A program made the position numbers and the translations under genes. A stretch of DNA of 64,000 nt from Arachnia propionica (GTDB taxonomy: Bacteria; Actinomycetota; Actinomycetes; Propionibacteriales; Propionibacteriaceae): the NCBI RefSeq assembly GCF_003932785.1, contig NZ_RQYT01000012.1:1-64000 (forward strand), in the 5' to 3' direction. Shown in pieces: positions 61,862 to 64,000 of this stretch (the stretch's first letter is position 1; every line of letters begins with the position of its first letter). The notes under the pieces are model-generated. The model made no database searches and was not told where the DNA came from. It was given only the letters and a program-made list of their open reading frames with translations.

Positions 61862-62175
61862 GCCGGTGGGGTGCAGAAGCCGTAGGAGCCTGAGCGGAGG
61901 AGGGTTACGGCGCTGGCTGACCAGTTGGCTGTTCTGGCGTATGAGTGGCCGTAACCGTAGTATGTGCCGTAATGCTTGGCGACTTGGCGACCGTTGATCT
62001 TGAGAATAAGCGGTCCCTTGTCGAGCCGCTGCATCTGTCCTCGGACAGACACGGTTGCCCCACCACCCGAGCAGTTCTGTCGCCCGCTCTCAGTGTAAGC
62101 CTGCGCTGGTGCGGCCATTGAGCCGAACAGCGCGACGGCTGCTGCGAGGGCGACAAGTCGTCTCTTCACCTTCAT
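61858..62175 (-). CDS. Small secreted peptide, possible bacteriocin-like product
   Basis: A 105-residue precursor with signal peptide RLVALAAAVALFGSMAAPAQA (cleavage after AQA, about 23). The mature ~80-residue basic domain has two cysteines (RQNCSGGG and YGFCTPP) and is rich in Gly, Tyr and Ser. The start is ATG 62175, six bases after AAGGAG; the ATG two codons upstream sits directly on that site. It resembles no family I can name, but it heads an operon of lipoprotein, adaptor, ATPase and permease, as exported antimicrobial peptides often do. Confidence 0.75.
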   Translation of the reverse strand: MKVKRRLVALAAAVALFGSMAAPAQAYTESGRQNCSGGGATVSVRGQMQRLDKGPLILKINGRQVAKHYGTYYGYGHSYARTANWSASAVTLLRSGSYGFCTPPA

Positions 62176-62199
62176 TCCCATCTCCTTCGATAGAATAGA

Positions 62200-62211
62200 T
62201 CCGATATCGGA
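62200..62211. promoter_or_regulatory. Perfect palindrome upstream of the secreted-peptide operon
   Basis: TCCGATATCGGA is a perfect 12-base palindrome in an AT-rich patch 25 bases before the start codon. On the minus strand TATTCT, just downstream, could be a -10 hexamer, so the palindrome would lie in the spacer, a usual operator position. The regulator is unknown. Confidence 0.45.
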
Positions 62212-62280
62212 ATGATAGTCATCCAGGGAGGAGGATGGAAGAGATTAAGGGGAAGGAGGAGTAACTCTGGCCAGGAGTTA

Positions 62281-62793
62281 TCATGTAGAGGGTTGTGTGC
62301 TGCCACGTCCCGTGGTGATGAGGCGGGGATGCCTGGGTGGGGCTAGCAGCTCGGTGGCGTAGAAGGTCGGGTAGGCGCGGCGGTCCCGGCCGTACTCGGC
62401 GAGCGGCACCCAGACCGGCTGCTCCCGTCTCCCGTCCTGGGTCACCCCGCCCGGGCGGATCTGCTGTTCCGGGTCGAACGTCATGAGGAAGTGGAAGGAC
62501 ACCTCATGGCAGGCCCGGCCCACCAGCAGCGGGGAATGCTCGTCGGTGAAGAAGTTCTGGTGGATGAACAGCAACCGGTCGATGCCGTAGTCAACTCCCA
62601 ATTCCTCCCGTACCTCGCGGATCGCGGCCTCCTCGGCCGTCTCGCCGTGATGCACCCCGCCGCCGATCGTGTACAGGTACGGGTCGGTCTCGTTGCTCAT
62701 CATGAGCACCGAGCCCTCGTGGAGGATGACGGCGACGGCGCGCAGCCGGAACCAGCGCTCGCCGTCGTCGAAACCGCAGTCGACCTCAGCCAC
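62281..62793 (-). CDS. Nudix hydrolase
   Basis: A 170-residue Nudix protein with the box [23 protein letters not shown], split here as GG(x5)E(x7)REVREELG, plus the strands [17 protein letters not shown] and [11 protein letters not shown]. The size suits a single-domain (d)NTP or nucleotide-sugar hydrolase; the substrate is unknown. The start overlaps the end of msrA by eight bases, so they are cotranscribed and may both serve oxidative damage control, which is inference. Confidence 0.9.
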   Translation of the reverse strand: MAEVDCGFDDGERWFRLRAVAVILHEGSVLMMSNETDPYLYTIGGGVHHGETAEEAAIREVREELGVDYGIDRLLFIHQNFFTDEHSPLLVGRACHEVSFHFLMTFDPEQQIRPGGVTQDGRREQPVWVPLAEYGRDRRAYPTFYATELLAPPRHPRLITTGRGSTQPST

Positions 62794-63439
62794 AGCGCAC
62801 GCCCGTGGCGTGGTTCGGACAGTACCCGCCCGGGTTCTTGTGGAGGTACTGCTGGTGCTCCTCCTCGGCCCGGTAGAACGTCGCCCCGGGCGTGATCTCG
62901 GTGGTGATCTGCCCGTAGCCCGACTCCGTCATGCGGGCCTGGAAGGCGTCGCGGGACCGGGTGGCCGCGGCGAGCTGGGCCTCGTCGGTGGGGAAGATCG
63001 CGGAACGGTACTGGGTGCCGACGTCGTTGCCCTGCCGGAACCCCTGGGTGGGGTCGTGATTCTCCCAGAACAATCTCAGCAGGTCGTCGTAGCTGATCCG
63101 CGCCGGGTCGAAGACCACCTGCACGGTCTCGGTGTGGCCCGTCTGGCCCGTGCACGTCTCCCGATACGTCGGATTGGGGGTGATGCCGCCCATGAACCCG
63201 ACGGAGGTGTTGACCACGCCGTCGGTCTCCCAGAACAGGCGCTCCTCGCCCCAGTAGCAGCCCATCGCGAAATGGGCGACCTCGCAACCCTCGGGCACCT
63301 CGTCGAGCGGCAGCCCCAGGACGGCGTGACGGGGGATCGGGTCCAGGATCGGCTGATCGCGCCCGGGCAGTGCCTCCTCCTGGGTCACCAGCTGCGGATT
63401 GAGCCTGCGTTGAAGAAATCCAGCCACGTCAATGTCCAT
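62786..63439 (-). CDS. msrA: Peptide methionine sulfoxide reductase MsrA
   Basis: A 217-residue MsrA that reduces the S form of methionine sulfoxide. The active site is [14 protein letters not shown] with the catalytic Cys, followed by [46 protein letters not shown] and a C-terminal recycling Cys (GGYCPNH, and GVRCG at the end). The N-terminal extension ([21 protein letters not shown]) is usual in Actinobacteria. The start is taken as ATG 63439. Confidence 0.95.
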   Translation of the reverse strand: MDIDVAGFLQRRLNPQLVTQEEALPGRDQPILDPIPRHAVLGLPLDEVPEGCEVAHFAMGCYWGEERLFWETDGVVNTSVGFMGGITPNPTYRETCTGQTGHTETVQVVFDPARISYDDLLRLFWENHDPTQGFRQGNDVGTQYRSAIFPTDEAQLAAATRSRDAFQARMTESGYGQITTEITPGATFYRAEEEHQQYLHKNPGGYCPNHATGVRCG

Positions 63440-63574
63440 GCGGACAAGAGTATGGGGCCGCACCAACAGGTGCATCCGCTGCGGCCCTCATCACTGGTTT
63501 CGCCTGCCTTGGGGTGGAAAGGCCTGCCTTCTTTCACATTGCCTGTCTTGTTGGACAGGAGAGCCGCCAGAATG

Positions 63575-63601
63575 GCAGGCGAGCCGGGGTCAAGACAGGC
63601 G
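63575..63601. repeat. Copy of the 41131 repeat in the msrA-ung gap
   Basis: The 20 bases 63575-63594 are identical to 41131-41150 (GCAGGCGAGCCGGGGTCAAG), and CAGGCGA follows in both. GGTTTCGCCTG (from about 63496) and CAGGCGAAACC (around 63595-63605) form inverted ends about 100 bases apart, with the repeat inside. I see no gene in 63440-63615. Confidence 0.65.
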
Positions 63602-63615
63602 AAACCGTGGGTTGG

Positions 63616-64000
63616 TCACAGTGCCCAGTCGATGGGGGAGGCGCCCTGCGCCTCGAGGGCCGCGTTGGCGCGGCTGAACGGCTTGGAGCCGAAGAAGCCG
63701 TTGCGGGCGGACAGCGGCGACGGGTGGGCGCTCGCGATGACCGGGACGTCGCCGAGCAGCGGGGTCGTCGACTGGGCGTCGCGCCCCCACAGGATCGCGA
63801 CCAGCGGGCCGCCGCGGGAGGCCAGCGCCGAGATGGCCGCCGTCGTCACCTCCTCCCAGCCCTTGCCCCGGTGTGATCCGGGACTGCCCGGCGCCACCGT
63901 CAGGACCCGGTTCAGCAGCAGCACCCCCTGGTCGAACCACGCGCTGAGGTCGCCGTGCTGGGCGGGCGGGATGCCGAGGTCGTCGGCCAGTTCCTTGTAG
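63616..64000 (-). CDS. ung: Uracil-DNA glycosylase, C-terminal part (cut by window edge)
   Basis: About 127 residues of a family 1 uracil-DNA glycosylase, the base-excision enzyme for uracil in DNA. Visible segments are [35 protein letters not shown] and the DNA-intercalation loop [24 protein letters not shown] with its conserved His. The N-terminal half with the catalytic Asp lies beyond the right edge. Confidence 0.95.
   Translation of the reverse strand, partial: YKELADDLGIPPAQHGDLSAWFDQGVLLLNRVLTVAPGSPGSHRGKGWEEVTTAAISALASRGGPLVAILWGRDAQSTTPLLGDVPVIASAHPSPLSARNGFFGSKPFSRANAALEAQGASPIDWAL

Overview
The window is high-GC, densely packed actinobacterial DNA. Three things point to that phylum: the housekeeping order enolase, DivIC-like protein, DUF501 protein, Ppx/GppA phosphatase; GTG starts with stop/start overlaps; and a DtxR/IdeR-type operator. 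A 13E12-type HNH gene and the housekeeping set fit Propionibacteriaceae (Arachnia, Tessaracoccus, Propionibacterium relatives), but I cannot fix the genus from sequence alone.

Layout. 1-7895 is housekeeping: a cut-off WGR protein, radA, a VOC protein, a TIM-barrel isomerase, proline dehydrogenase and mfd. 8043-38696 is a 30.7 kb siderophore locus in two divergent units: a left unit (N-hydroxylase, phosphopantetheinyl transferase, MFS transporter) and a right unit of twelve tightly coupled genes. The enzyme set and protein lengths follow the mycobactin pathway: MbtF-, MbtB-, MbtE-, MbtC-, MbtD-, MbtA- and MbtK-like proteins, the IrtA/IrtB reductive importer, and two free-standing thioesterases. 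An iron-box-like operator covers the start of the right unit. The block separates mfd from mazG, so it looks like an insertion into a conserved neighbourhood.

38749-47243 returns to housekeeping (lipoprotein, mazG, eno, divIC-like, DUF501, ppx, tRNA-Leu). It is interrupted by an orphan AbiEi/DUF559 protein and by the most unusual part of the window. There a consensus promoter at 41211 precedes four tandem structured-RNA modules (41246-41870) and a Ro60-family TROVE protein. Each module is closed by a long stem. Three carry a circularly permuted tRNA-like domain (T-arm, capped acceptor stem, then D-arm), and the fourth (module 3) keeps the T-arm but replaces the D-arm with a hairpin. These match the design of bacterial Y RNAs, the RNA partners of Ro60, and no terminator separates the array from the protein gene.

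47477-50545 is a lactococcin-972-type bacteriocin locus. 50556-58361 holds a Bax-inhibitor-1 protein, a Nudix hydrolase, a zinc metallopeptidase, a CoA-transferase, a lipoprotein, an AlkD-like protein and an HNH-family gene flanked by dispersed GGTCTCGACACG/GGCTCGACCA repeats. 58396-62175 (minus strand) is a second small-peptide plus ABC-transporter operon. The right end has a Nudix hydrolase, MsrA and a truncated uracil-DNA glycosylase.

Two systems deserve most attention: the four-module Y RNA array fused to the leader of a Ro60 gene, and a mycobactin-like assembly line that lacks a salicylate synthase and carries extra epimerisation domains and an orphan carrier protein.
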